Positions 15,509 through 23,716 of a stretch of DNA of 35,285 bases are shown one piece after another. The notes under the pieces are model-generated. The model ran no database searches. It was given only the letters and a program-made list of their open reading frames with translations, and was not told where the DNA came from. Origin of the DNA: an uncultured Pelagibacteraceae bacterium. GTDB taxonomy: Bacteria; Pseudomonadota; Alphaproteobacteria; Pelagibacterales; Pelagibacteraceae. A program made the position numbers and the translations under genes. The stretch is taken from contig CACOZH010000006.1 of the NCBI GenBank assembly GCA_902631595.1, positions 1 through 35,285 of the forward strand, given 5' to 3'. Numbering within the stretch: position 1 is the stretch's first letter; each line of letters starts with the position of its first letter.

Positions 15509-15577
15509 ATAAATCATTTAACCATAAAAATAACATTTTCTTCTATACTACTTATATTTATTAAGATATTTAAAAAA

Positions 15578-16600
15578 ATGCAAAAAATTCTTGTAACAGG
15601 AGGTTTAGGCTTCATTGGCAGTAATTTAATAAAGCTTCTTCTTAAGAAGAAATATAATGTAATTAATTTAGACAAAGTTAGTTATTCATCAAATTTTTAT
15701 AACACAAAAAATTTTTCTAATCACAAGAATTATAAATTTATGAAATGTGACTTAACAAACAAAAAAAAACTTAATAAAATAATATTAAATTACAAGCCTA
15801 TTGGAATATTTAATTTAGCTGCTGAAACACATGTTGATAGATCAATAGATGATCCGTCACCATTTGTAAAAAGTAATATTGTAGGTCTATTCAACTTGCT
15901 AGAGGTGATCAGAAAATATCACAAATTAAACAAAAAAATAAAATTAATTCATATATCTACAGATGAGGTTTATGGCGATGTACTGACAGGAAGATCCAAA
16001 GAAAGTGATGCATACAAACCAAGCTCACCTTATGCGGCAAGCAAAGCCTCCTCTGATCATTTAGTAAATTCATATATACGAACTTATGGAATTCCAGCAA
16101 TTATAACAAATTGTTCGAATAATTATGGACCAAGACAACACCCAGAAAAGTTGATACCAAAAATGATTTACAATATTCTTAATAATAAACCTCTTCCAAT
16201 TTATGGAAAAGGATTAAACTCAAGAGAGTGGATCTATGTAGACGATCATTGTGAAGCTTTGGAAAAAATATTTAAAAAAGGAAAAATTGGAAACTTTTAT
16301 AATATTGGATCGAATATAAACGTAAATAATATTAATTTGATGAAAAAGTTATTAAAAATAATTAAAACGACTTATATGATTGGTGATAATGTTAAAATAA
16401 AATTTGTTAGTGATAGACCTGGACATGATTTAAGATATGCAATAAATAGCAATAAATTAAAAACTAAATTAAACTGGAAACCAAAAATAAATTTAGCTTT
16501 TGGACTTAAAAAAACATTTGAGTGGTATTATGAAAATCAAAAATATTTTTTAAGTTTAAACAAAAGAGATATCGTTAACAGATTAGGAAAAAAAAGATGA
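15578..16600 (+). CDS. rfbB: dTDP-glucose 4,6-dehydratase
   Basis: A 340-residue extended SDR. The NAD-binding GGLGFIGSN is at residues 8-16, the active-site triad region STDEVYGDV has Thr128-Asp129-Glu130, and the catalytic YAASK has Tyr152 and Lys156. AAETHVDRSIDDP and NNYGPRQHPEKLIP are specific for RmlB/RfbB. It converts dTDP-glucose to dTDP-4-keto-6-deoxyglucose in the cytoplasm. It is the first gene of a six-gene plus-strand operon; its stop overlaps the rfbA start (ATGA). The 69 bp gap before it (15509-15577) is AT-rich with no feature I can defend. Alternative symbol rmlB. Confidence 0.95.
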   Translation: MQKILVTGGLGFIGSNLIKLLLKKKYNVINLDKVSYSSNFYNTKNFSNHKNYKFMKCDLTNKKKLNKIILNYKPIGIFNLAAETHVDRSIDDPSPFVKSNIVGLFNLLEVIRKYHKLNKKIKLIHISTDEVYGDVLTGRSKESDAYKPSSPYAASKASSDHLVNSYIRTYGIPAIITNCSNNYGPRQHPEKLIPKMIYNILNNKPLPIYGKGLNSREWIYVDDHCEALEKIFKKGKIGNFYNIGSNINVNNINLMKKLLKIIKTTYMIGDNVKIKFVSDRPGHDLRYAINSNKLKTKLNWKPKINLAFGLKKTFEWYYENQKYFLSLNKRDIVNRLGKKR

Positions 16601-17469
16601 TTAAGAAAGGTATTATTTTATCTGGAGGAATGGGTACAAGAATGAGCCCATTGACAAAAGCAGTAAATAAACAGTTGTTACCAATTTATGACAAGCCTTT
16701 AATATTTTATCCATTATCAATTTTAATGTTATCTAATATCAAAGATATTTTAATTATTGTTAATAAAGGTCAATTAAACCAATATAGAAAAATTCTTCCT
16801 AATGGAAAAAACCTGGGAATTAAAATTAATTATATTGAGCAGCCATATCCCAAAGGTCTTCCTGATGCTTTTATATTAGGTGAAAAATTCATAGGAAGAC
16901 AAAATGTTTCACTAATTCTTGGAGATAACTTTTTTTACGGACAATATTTGAGTCAGAAGCTATTATCATGCACAAAATTAAAGTCAGGGGCAAAAGTTTT
17001 GCTTCACAAAGTTTCGAAGCCAGAATTATATGGTGTAGCAAAAGTTAACAAAAGAAATAAAATTACTAAAATTTCTGAAAAACCAAAAAAATATATTTCC
17101 GATCTTGCGATAACAGGCCTATATTATTTTGATAATAATGTTGTTAAATATGCCAAAGAGCTAAGACCATCAAAGAGAGGAGAACTAGAAATAACGGATT
17201 TACTTAATAAATATAAAATAAAAAATAAGCTTTATGCAGATTATATTGGTAGAGGCGGTGCTTGGCTAGACACAGGCTCAATTGAAGATTTTTACAAAAC
17301 ATCCTCCTTTGTCTCTGCAATTGAGAATAGGCAAGGATTTAAAATTGCATGTCTGGAGGAAATTGCTTACTTTAAAAATTGGATTGGAAAAAAACAGATA
17401 AAAAATCAAATTAAGTTTTATGGAAAGTGTGAATATTCAAAATACTTAGATAAAATTATCAATAAATGA
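16597..17469 (+). CDS. rfbA: Glucose-1-phosphate thymidylyltransferase
   Basis: A 290-residue nucleotidyltransferase that makes dTDP-glucose from dTTP and glucose-1-phosphate. The N-terminal GGMGTRMSPLTKAVNKQLLPIYDKPLIFY has the G-x-G-T-R...K pyrophosphorylase signature; GDNFFYG and GRGGAWLDTGSIEDF are typical of RfbA/RmlA. Length is exact for the family. Both junctions are 4-bp ATGA overlaps (with rfbB before and the dehydratase after), which indicates one transcript with translational coupling. Together with rfbB it gives the cell dTDP-4-keto-6-deoxyglucose. Confidence 0.95.
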   Translation: MIKKGIILSGGMGTRMSPLTKAVNKQLLPIYDKPLIFYPLSILMLSNIKDILIIVNKGQLNQYRKILPNGKNLGIKINYIEQPYPKGLPDAFILGEKFIGRQNVSLILGDNFFYGQYLSQKLLSCTKLKSGAKVLLHKVSKPELYGVAKVNKRNKITKISEKPKKYISDLAITGLYYFDNNVVKYAKELRPSKRGELEITDLLNKYKIKNKLYADYIGRGGAWLDTGSIEDFYKTSSFVSAIENRQGFKIACLEEIAYFKNWIGKKQIKNQIKFYGKCEYSKYLDKIINK

Positions 17470-18674
17470 GAAACAAAAAAATATATTATGGGAAAGCTGT
17501 ATACGACAGTAAAGAGATAAATGCTGTTTTAAAAGTTTTAAAGAATAACAGCTTAAGTTTAATTGACGGGCCTCATGTAAAAAGGCTTGAGAGAGAAATT
17601 TGTAAAATTTTTGGAAAGAAATACGCTTTGATGGTTAATTCTGGATCATCAGCAAACCTGTTGGGGCTTTCTGCTTTAAATTTTAAAAAAGGATCTGAGA
17701 TAATTACTCCAAATTTAACTTTTTCGACTACAGTTGCTCCAATTTTTCAATTAGGTTTAATTCCACGATTTATTGGAGTTGAAAAAAATAAATTTGTTGC
17801 TGAAACAAATCAAATTGAAAAGGCAATTAATAAAAAAACTGTAGCAATAATGATACCAAATCTTTTGGGAAATATACCCGAGTGGATAAAAATTAGCAAA
17901 ATTGCTAAAAAATATAACCTTAAAATTATTGAAGATTCTGCTGATACTATTGGATATACAATTAACGGAAAAAACACCGGCAGACTTTCAGATATAGTAA
18001 CAAATAGTTTCTACGCATCACATATTATTAATGGTGCTGGAACAGGTGGAATTGTATGTTTTAATGACTATAAGCTTTATCAAAAAGCAAAATTACTCAG
18101 AGGTTGGGGGAGATCTTCTGCTACATTTAATGAGTCTGAAAATATAAAAAAAAGATTTAACATTAAGATTTCAGGCATTGATTATGATGCAAAATATGTT
18201 TTTTCAGAAGCTGGATACAATTTTTTACCCTCCGAAATTTCTGCCGCTTTTGCGCTAGAACAAATTAAAAAATTAAGTAAGAATATTGAAATCAGAAATT
18301 ATAATTTCAATCAACTAAAATTATTTTTTTCTAAATATAGTAATTATTTTGATCTTCCAGAAATCAATAAAAATGTTAAAACTCCATGGCTAGCTTTTCC
18401 ACTTGTAATCAAAGATAACACAAAATTTAAAAGAAAAAATTTACAAATTTATTTGGAAAAAAATAATATACAAACAAGAACAATTTTTACAGGTAATATT
18501 CTTAAACAACCAATAATAAAGAAAAAGAATTTTAGAAAGATTGCAAATTCAGAACAAGTTTCAAATAATGTAATGAAAAATGGTTTACTGATAGGATGTC
18601 ATCAAGATTTAAAACGTGCAGATTTAAATTATATTTATAAAATTTTTAATAATTTTTTTAAGAAAATAAAATGA
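17466..18674 (+). CDS. PLP-dependent sugar 3-dehydratase (ColD/RfbH-like; His replaces the catalytic Lys)
   Basis: A 402-residue DegT/DnrJ/EryC1/StrS fold protein. At the position of the PLP-binding lysine (usual SFFPSKN) it reads SFYASHI, with His186 encoded by CAT at 18021-18023; Asp157 (IIEDSAD) is the expected pyridine-nitrogen ligand. The His for Lys exchange and the spacing match ColD (Asp159/His188) and the E1/RfbH enzymes, which remove the C3 hydroxyl instead of transaminating. The C-terminal TRTIFTGNILKQP also matches RfbH-type proteins. The cysteine cluster that binds 2Fe-2S in E1 is absent (the region after RGWGR has no Cys), so a ColD-like, glutamate-dependent mechanism is more likely. 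It sits in a dTDP-sugar operon, suggesting a dTDP-4-keto-3,6-dideoxyhexose product. Confidence 0.85.
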   Translation: MRNKKIYYGKAVYDSKEINAVLKVLKNNSLSLIDGPHVKRLEREICKIFGKKYALMVNSGSSANLLGLSALNFKKGSEIITPNLTFSTTVAPIFQLGLIPRFIGVEKNKFVAETNQIEKAINKKTVAIMIPNLLGNIPEWIKISKIAKKYNLKIIEDSADTIGYTINGKNTGRLSDIVTNSFYASHIINGAGTGGIVCFNDYKLYQKAKLLRGWGRSSATFNESENIKKRFNIKISGIDYDAKYVFSEAGYNFLPSEISAAFALEQIKKLSKNIEIRNYNFNQLKLFFSKYSNYFDLPEINKNVKTPWLAFPLVIKDNTKFKRKNLQIYLEKNNIQTRTIFTGNILKQPIIKKKNFRKIANSEQVSNNVMKNGLLIGCHQDLKRADLNYIYKIFNNFFKKIK

Positions 18675-19201
18675 AAAAAATTAAAACAAAATTTAAAGAT
18701 CTATTTTTAGTTAAAGGTGAAACACACTCTGATAATAGAGGTTTTTTTAGAGAGTTGGTTTACCAAAAAATGGTACCAAAGAAAATTGTATTTACAGTGA
18801 TTTCAAAGTCTAAAAAAAATATTCTAAGAGGGTTGCATTTTCAAAACAAAAAAGCTCAGGGCAAGTTTTTATGTGTGCTAAAAGGTAAAATTTTTGACGT
18901 TGCCGTAGATTTAAGAAAAAATTCTAAAACTTATTTAAAACATTTTAAGTGTGTACTAAGTGACAAAAATAGTACAAGCATTTATATTCCGCCTGGTTTT
19001 GCACATGGATTTTATACATTCGATAAAGAAAATATTGTTTTATATGGATGCACAAATTATAGAGATAAAAATTCAGAAAGTGGTATTATCTGGAATGATA
19101 AAAATCTAAAAATAAAATGGCCTAACAAACAGCCAATACTATCCAAAAAAGACAGATTAAACATAACACTAAAAGAATATTTATTCAGGAATGCAAAATA
19201 G
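18671..19201 (+). CDS. dTDP-4-dehydrorhamnose 3,5-epimerase-like (RfbC family)
   Basis: A 176-residue cupin enzyme. SDNRGFFREL, NILRGLHFQNKKAQGKFLCVLKGKIFDVAVDLRKNS and IPPGFAHGF are the RmlC motifs, including the catalytic His in RGLHF. The segment CTNYRDKNSESGIIWND keeps the Y and E/W/ND pattern but has R where many RmlC have a second Tyr. After removal of the C3 hydroxyl by the preceding gene it would only have C5 to epimerise, as in ascarylose synthesis. If the dehydratase is not used on the same sugar, ordinary 3,5-epimerisation to the rhamnose precursor is possible. It overlaps the gene before by 4 bp and the next by 11 bp. Confidence 0.88.
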   Translation: MKKIKTKFKDLFLVKGETHSDNRGFFRELVYQKMVPKKIVFTVISKSKKNILRGLHFQNKKAQGKFLCVLKGKIFDVAVDLRKNSKTYLKHFKCVLSDKNSTSIYIPPGFAHGFYTFDKENIVLYGCTNYRDKNSESGIIWNDKNLKIKWPNKQPILSKKDRLNITLKEYLFRNAK

Positions 19202-19994
19202 CAAATTATATTGCTTTGGAATCCATGATGATGTTTTGAGCTCTATTCAATCATTAAATTATATTCCTGTTGGACTAGGTGAAGATACAATTAGTTCAGG
19301 TTGGTTAAAAGATAATACTGGAAATCAGATTGCATCAAAAAATAAATATTATAGTGAGCTTACTTTTTATTATTGGTTATGGAAAAATAAATTTAAAGAA
19401 ATGCCAAATAATATTTGGATAGGATTTTCTCAGTACAGAAGACATTGGAAACAGAACAAAGATCAATTAGAAGTTGGATATAAACTTGAAAACGAAATTT
19501 TAAAAAAAATTCCTTTTGAATGGGAAAACTTTGAGACAATATTGCCTAATCCCATAAATATTCAAGGCCTAAAGTTTATGAAAGTCATAAAATCTGGAAA
19601 ATTAGCAATGCTAAAAAATCCTAGCGCCATATTAAAAAAAAACAGGAATATAAAATTCAATTTTGATATGATGCATGGTGTAGGAACAATGGATAAAGCA
19701 ATAAATTTATTAGATAATGACAACAAAGATGATTTTTATAATTTTGTTAATTCTAATACATCATTTAGTCCTGCGAATATGTTTATTTGTCGAAATAAAG
19801 AAAAAATAAATAATTTTTTTGAAGTTTTATTTCCTTGGCTATCAAAATGTGAAAAGCTTTTTGGATTTAACCTAGAAGGTTACGGAAAAATAAGAATTTA
19901 TGCTTTTCTATGTGAAAGGTTTTTACCTTTTTGGTTTAATAAAAACTCAAAAGTTTTAGAGTGGCCTATTATATTTCATGATTTAAGAAAATAG
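19191..19994 (+). CDS. DUF4422-family putative glycosyltransferase
   Basis: A 267-residue protein with the DUF4422 pattern: NKYYSELTFYYWLWKN near residues 44-58, WIGFSQYRRHW (about 70-80, corresponding to the G-x-x-HYRR motif), NMFICRNKEKINNFFEVLFPWL near residue 200, and RIYAFLCERFLPFWF near the C terminus. DUF4422 proteins are found in capsule and LPS loci and are thought to transfer hexoses. There is no signal peptide. It overlaps the epimerase gene by 11 bp and ends 5 bp before the reductase gene, so it is probably the transferase for the sugar made by this operon (inference). Confidence 0.8.
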   Translation: MQNSKLYCFGIHDDVLSSIQSLNYIPVGLGEDTISSGWLKDNTGNQIASKNKYYSELTFYYWLWKNKFKEMPNNIWIGFSQYRRHWKQNKDQLEVGYKLENEILKKIPFEWENFETILPNPINIQGLKFMKVIKSGKLAMLKNPSAILKKNRNIKFNFDMMHGVGTMDKAINLLDNDNKDDFYNFVNSNTSFSPANMFICRNKEKINNFFEVLFPWLSKCEKLFGFNLEGYGKIRIYAFLCERFLPFWFNKNSKVLEWPIIFHDLRK

Positions 19995-19999
19995 ATTAT

Positions 20000-20710
20000 A
20001 TGAAGAAAAAATTAAAGAAAATTATATTTACTGGTGGCACTGGTAGATTCGCTAATGTTTTTAAAAATATTAAAAATAATTATAAAATTTACTATCCATC
20101 GAAAAAAGAATTAAATATTTTAAATAAAACATCAATAATCAAATACATTAAAAGAATAAAACCTAACTATTTTATTCATGCTGCTGGATTATCAAGACCG
20201 ATGTCAATACATGACAAAAATATAGAAAAGAGTATAACCTTAAATATTATTGGAACTTCAAATGTTGTAATAGCTTGCTCAAAATTTAAAACAAAATTAA
20301 TTTACTTTTCAACTGGATATGTTTATCCAGGATCTAATGGAAACTACAAAGAGACAGACCCATTAAAACCTTTCAATAAATATGCGTGGTCAAAACTGGG
20401 AGGCGAGTCCAGTGTAAAATTATATGACAACTCGCTAATATTAAGACTTATTATGTGTGAAAAACCTTTTATACACAAATCTGCATATCATGATATAAAA
20501 ACTAATTTTATATTTCATGATGAAATAGCAAAAATTTTACCTAAATTACTTAATAAAAAAGGTATATTGAACGTTGGTGGTAAAATACAAACTATTTATA
20601 GTTTTGCAAAAAAATATAATCCAAATATAAAAAAAACTTCTGGTAAACATTATTTTCCAAAAAATATTTCTATGAATATTGGTAAACTTAATAAAATTCT
20701 AAAAAAATAG
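20000..20710 (+). CDS. RmlD-like SDR: NDP-4-keto-sugar reductase (short form)
   Basis: A 236-residue extended SDR with IIFTGGTGRFA (nucleotide-binding glycine loop), FIHAAGLSRPM, LIYFSTGYVYPGSNG and catalytic YAWSK. The layout resembles dTDP-4-dehydrorhamnose reductase (about 290 residues) but the C-terminal substrate domain is shortened. The glycine loop ends in F-A rather than the usual G, a divergence from TGxxGxxG. As the last plus-strand gene of the operon, it would reduce the 4-keto group of the dTDP-(di)deoxy sugar. It is convergent with a GT2 gene 2 bp downstream. Confidence 0.75.
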   Translation: MKKKLKKIIFTGGTGRFANVFKNIKNNYKIYYPSKKELNILNKTSIIKYIKRIKPNYFIHAAGLSRPMSIHDKNIEKSITLNIIGTSNVVIACSKFKTKLIYFSTGYVYPGSNGNYKETDPLKPFNKYAWSKLGGESSVKLYDNSLILRLIMCEKPFIHKSAYHDIKTNFIFHDEIAKILPKLLNKKGILNVGGKIQTIYSFAKKYNPNIKKTSGKHYFPKNISMNIGKLNKILKK

Positions 20711-20712
20711 AC

Positions 20713-21609
20713 TTATTTCTTTATTCTGTACCAAGATTTTTTACCTAAAATTGAGTTAATTATTCCTGAAAATCTGTATTTATAAATTATTTTTTTTTCT
20801 CTTTGATTTGTAATAGTAAAAAAAAATATTTTAAATACAGATCTTAATAGCTTGCCAATAATTTTTCTAAATGCTGATAAAAAACCATTGTGTTTCTTGT
20901 AATAATAAAATTCTGACCACATTAAATGCCAATTTCTAAATTTTTCAGCCTCTAGTTTTAAGTCTTTCTCACTTCCGATCGAGCCACTTTGTCCTAAATG
21001 ATTAACTATGAGTTTATTACTATTAAATACTTTTCCCTCTAATTTTTTAATTCTTCTACATAAATCTGTTTCTTCGTAAAAAAAAAAGAAATTTTCATCA
21101 AATAAAACATTCATCTTTATATTTTTTAGGTCAAGTAACATTGAGCAACCAACCACCCAATCAACATCTTTTAATCCAAAATTATTATATTCCTTTTTTT
21201 TATATTGATCGGTAATTCTGTTTGTAAAACCTCCATATGGTAAATAATTATCATTTGGATATGATGCTCCTATCAAACTAAATTCTAAATCACTGTTAAT
21301 ATAATATTTTATATTTTGAAAAAAATCTTTGGAATAAACTGTATCTGGATTTGAAATAAATACGTATCTTGTGTCAGAATGTTTAATACCTAGATTATTA
21401 CCTCCCCCATACCCCAGATTTTCTTTAGATAAAATAACTTTTACATTTTCAAATTCAGCCTCGATTTCATTTTTAAGTATAATATCATTATTGTTTTCAA
21501 TAATAATTATTTTGATTTGACTGTTAATTGAATTAATACAGTCAAATAAAATCTTTCTGTTGGTTTTATAAGTTACAATGATTGCTGTTAATTCTTCAAA
21601 ATTTATCAA
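20713..21609 (-). CDS. Glycosyltransferase family 2 (rhamnosyltransferase-like)
   Basis: A 298-residue GT-A enzyme. TAIIVTYKTN starts the fold, the pairing NLGYGGGNNLGI and FISNPDTVYSKDFF give the D-x-D-like metal site (N-P-D), and FFFFYEETDLCRRIKKLEGKVFN is the acceptor-binding ED-x-D-[LF]-x-R motif. This subgroup contains dTDP-rhamnosyltransferases, which is consistent with the dTDP-deoxysugar operon on the opposite strand. The C-terminal 50 residues contain a hydrophobic segment that may associate with the membrane. The tRNA-Met gene starts upstream on the same strand. Confidence 0.88.
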   Translation of the reverse strand: MINFEELTAIIVTYKTNRKILFDCINSINSQIKIIIIENNNDIILKNEIEAEFENVKVILSKENLGYGGGNNLGIKHSDTRYVFISNPDTVYSKDFFQNIKYYINSDLEFSLIGASYPNDNYLPYGGFTNRITDQYKKKEYNNFGLKDVDWVVGCSMLLDLKNIKMNVLFDENFFFFYEETDLCRRIKKLEGKVFNSNKLIVNHLGQSGSIGSEKDLKLEAEKFRNWHLMWSEFYYYKKHNGFLSAFRKIIGKLLRSVFKIFFFTITNQREKKIIYKYRFSGIINSILGKKSWYRIKK

Positions 21610-21623
21610 TTTAAATCCAATAT

Positions 21624-21700
21624 TGGTAGCGGGAAGTGGGATCGAACCACTGACCTCGGGCTTATGAGTCCCGCGCTCTAACCAACTGAGCTACCCCGCC
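21624..21700 (-). tRNA. tRNA-Met (anticodon CAT, elongator type)
   Basis: A 77-nt cloverleaf with encoded CCA. It has D-arm GCTC...GAGC, anticodon loop CTCATAA, variable loop AGGTC and T-arm AGTGG-TTCGATC-CCACT. Internal promoter-like blocks and all stems are recognisable. Unusual points: the first acceptor pair is G1-U72 and the last anticodon stem pair is A31-G39. G1-C72-type pairing is missing, but the D-stem and the absence of three consecutive G:C pairs at the anticodon stem bottom favour an elongator or CAU-Ile type over initiator tRNA. CAT anticodon genes may encode Ile2 after lysidine modification, so elongator Met versus Ile(CAU) is not settled. Confidence 0.9.
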
Positions 21701-21765
21701 ATTAATATTTGTTGGTTTATACTACTTTTAAATATTGTTGCAAATAAGATTTGCTTTACGATTAA

Positions 21766-22440
21766 TTAAGGTTTTTTCTGCTTTATTATTTTATAAAAAT
21801 TAAAATTGTTTGATAAAAAATGTCTTAGAAACCAAAAAATTCTATAATAAGTTCTCCTTAAAACATTTCTTCCTAGATAATTGTAATAACAATACACACT
21901 TGATAGGTATACATGCTTACTTATATCTTTATTGCAACATTCTTCTACGAATATTCCGTCTGCCTCATATTTATCAAGCTCAAATCTAATATTCTTGATT
22001 AATTTAAAATCAAACAAAAACATAGCTAGATCGATATTAAAAACCTTGGGGTTTTCCCCAGACAAAACATATCTAGTTCTCTGTTGATCAAATGAATAAG
22101 TATGATTTATTCTAACTTTTTTTATAAGTTCATAAAATCTTGGATGAATTATATTGTCATCATCTAAAAAATAAACAAATATATTTTCGTTTGGATATTT
22201 TTTTTCTATATAATTTAAGCCAAAGTTTCTTTGTGCGTTTCCCTGAACTTCATTATCATTTGAATTAAAAACCAACTCAACTATTTTTTTATAATTGCTA
22301 AATTGTTGGAAATTTTCAGAGATTTTTGAACCATCATACACAATTATCCATTCCAAAATATAATTTAAATTAATTGATTTTAAGATTTTAGGTAATTTTT
22401 GAACTCTATATGATGGTGTAATAATTATTAATTTATTCAT
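21766..22440 (-). CDS. Putative glycosyltransferase (GT-A, galactosyl/glucuronosyl type)
   Basis: A protein of 224 residues when begun at the ATG at 22440 (NKLIIITPSYRVQKLPKIL). A longer version would begin at a TTG at 22452 without a ribosome binding site, so the ATG is preferred. VYFLDDDNIIHPRFY carries the DDD metal-binding motif, and GNAQRNFGLNYI precedes it, as in nucleotide-diphospho-sugar transferases. VEECCNKDISKHVYL is probably part of the acceptor site. It is the last glycosyltransferase of the island, facing away from the tRNA gene. Its donor and acceptor are unknown. Confidence 0.7.
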   Translation of the reverse strand: MNKLIIITPSYRVQKLPKILKSINLNYILEWIIVYDGSKISENFQQFSNYKKIVELVFNSNDNEVQGNAQRNFGLNYIEKKYPNENIFVYFLDDDNIIHPRFYELIKKVRINHTYSFDQQRTRYVLSGENPKVFNIDLAMFLFDFKLIKNIRFELDKYEADGIFVEECCNKDISKHVYLSSVYCYYNYLGRNVLRRTYYRIFWFLRHFLSNNFNFYKIIKQKKP

Positions 22441-22484
22441 ATCATTTAACAATATATTTTTTTATTTAATTAAATCAAAATAAT

Positions 22485-23039
22485 TTAGTTAGTTTTTATT
22501 CTTCCTATCAATTCTAAATTTTTTTTTGTAATCATCAATTCACCTGATGATGCTGCAAAATTTAGCATTTCGAAAATTACAACATAGTGTGTTACCAAAA
22601 TTAGATTTTTTTCACTTTTCCAGTTATTTATAAATTTTTTTAAATCTAGAATTTGTTTTTCCCTAAATTGATAAAATTTTTCATCATAAAATGAGTTAAG
22701 ACCGTAAAAACTCTTATAATTTCCAAACGCATATTTTGCAGTATCCTTACACCTACACCATTCACTAGATAAAACTATATCTATTGGTATATTGTTTTCT
22801 TTAAAAAACTCCCCAATTCTTATTGATTGACTTACACCACTTTTACTAAGATTTCTTTGAGTGCTACAATCGTTTAAATCTATATTATCTGGATCGCCAG
22901 TCCCTGGTGCAAGTGCGTGTCTTATAAAAACTATGTTTCCTCCAGATTGTAATTTTGAGATTAACGCATCATTAGAAAAAGTAGATGTAGGAAAAATTAT
23001 AGATAGAATAAAAGATAATATTAAAATAAAATATTTCAC
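22485..23039 (-). CDS. Exported histidine-phosphatase family protein
   Basis: A 184-residue protein. Residues 1-22 are a signal peptide (hydrophobic core followed by TSTFS). The phosphoryl-accepting motif is FIRHA (Arg40-His41), the second Arg is in SSEWCRCKDTA, and the second His is in LVTHYVVIFEM; these are the histidine phosphatase (phosphoglycerate mutase superfamily) catalytic residues. The exact substrate is unknown. The start codon is GTG at 23039; there is no ATG upstream in frame before a stop. Only two bases separate it from the start of the divergent uracil-DNA glycosylase gene. Confidence 0.85.
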   Translation of the reverse strand: MKYFILILSFILSIIFPTSTFSNDALISKLQSGGNIVFIRHALAPGTGDPDNIDLNDCSTQRNLSKSGVSQSIRIGEFFKENNIPIDIVLSSEWCRCKDTAKYAFGNYKSFYGLNSFYDEKFYQFREKQILDLKKFINNWKSEKNLILVTHYVVIFEMLNFAASSGELMITKKNLELIGRIKTN

Positions 23040-23041
23040 AA

Positions 23042-23716
23042 ATGAATCTTAATCTAAGTTCTTTAAATAACAAAATTATAAAGTGTCGAGCTTGCCCTAG
23101 ATTAATTAAATTTAGAAAAAAAATAGTTAAAAATAAAAGAAAGCAATTTAAAGATGAAGTTTATTGGGGAAAACCAATTACTGGGTTTGGAGATCATAAA
23201 GGAAAAATTCTTTTTGTTGGTTTGGCGCCTGCAGCTCATGGTGGCACAAGAACTGGCAGAGTATTTACTGGAGATAAATCATCTGACTTTTTATATAAAT
23301 GTTTATTTAATGCAAAGATTTCAAATCAAAGTACGTCTGACCATATAAATGATGGATTAAAACTAAAAAACGCTTTCATAACTCCTGCTCTTAAATGTGT
23401 TCCTCCTGAAGATAAACCTTTAAAGATTGAATTAGATAATTGTTCTAAATTTTTCAACAACGAACTGAGTATTTTAAAAAATTTAAAAGTAGTTGTAGCA
23501 TTAGGAAAAATTGCATTCGATACATGTAAAATTTTTTACAGTGAAAAGTTTGAAATACCAAGAAATGTGAAATTTGGACATGGAAAAACATTTAAGTTGA
23601 AAAATGGAATAAATTTAGTTGGTTGTTATCATCCAAGTCCAAGAAATGTAAATACTGGTCGAATCAATGAAAAAATGATGACAAATTTATTTCAAAGAGT
23701 GAAAAAACTAGATTAA
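23042..23716 (+). CDS. Family-5 (UdgB-type) uracil-DNA glycosylase
   Basis: A 224-residue DNA repair enzyme that removes uracil and related bases. Cys15 and Cys18 (CRACPRL), Cys119 and Cys134 are placed as the 4Fe-4S ligands of family 4/5 enzymes. The active-site motif GLAPAAHGGTRTGRVFTGD (residues 60-78) is the UdgB version (family 5 lacks the polar catalytic residue of family 1), and HPSPRNVNTGR is the second motif. Length is normal. The stop overlaps the YbgC stop through a TTAA (23713-23716). The start is 2 bp from the divergent phosphatase start, so its promoter must overlap that gene. Confidence 0.92.
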   Translation: MNLNLSSLNNKIIKCRACPRLIKFRKKIVKNKRKQFKDEVYWGKPITGFGDHKGKILFVGLAPAAHGGTRTGRVFTGDKSSDFLYKCLFNAKISNQSTSDHINDGLKLKNAFITPALKCVPPEDKPLKIELDNCSKFFNNELSILKNLKVVVALGKIAFDTCKIFYSEKFEIPRNVKFGHGKTFKLKNGINLVGCYHPSPRNVNTGRINEKMMTNLFQRVKKLD

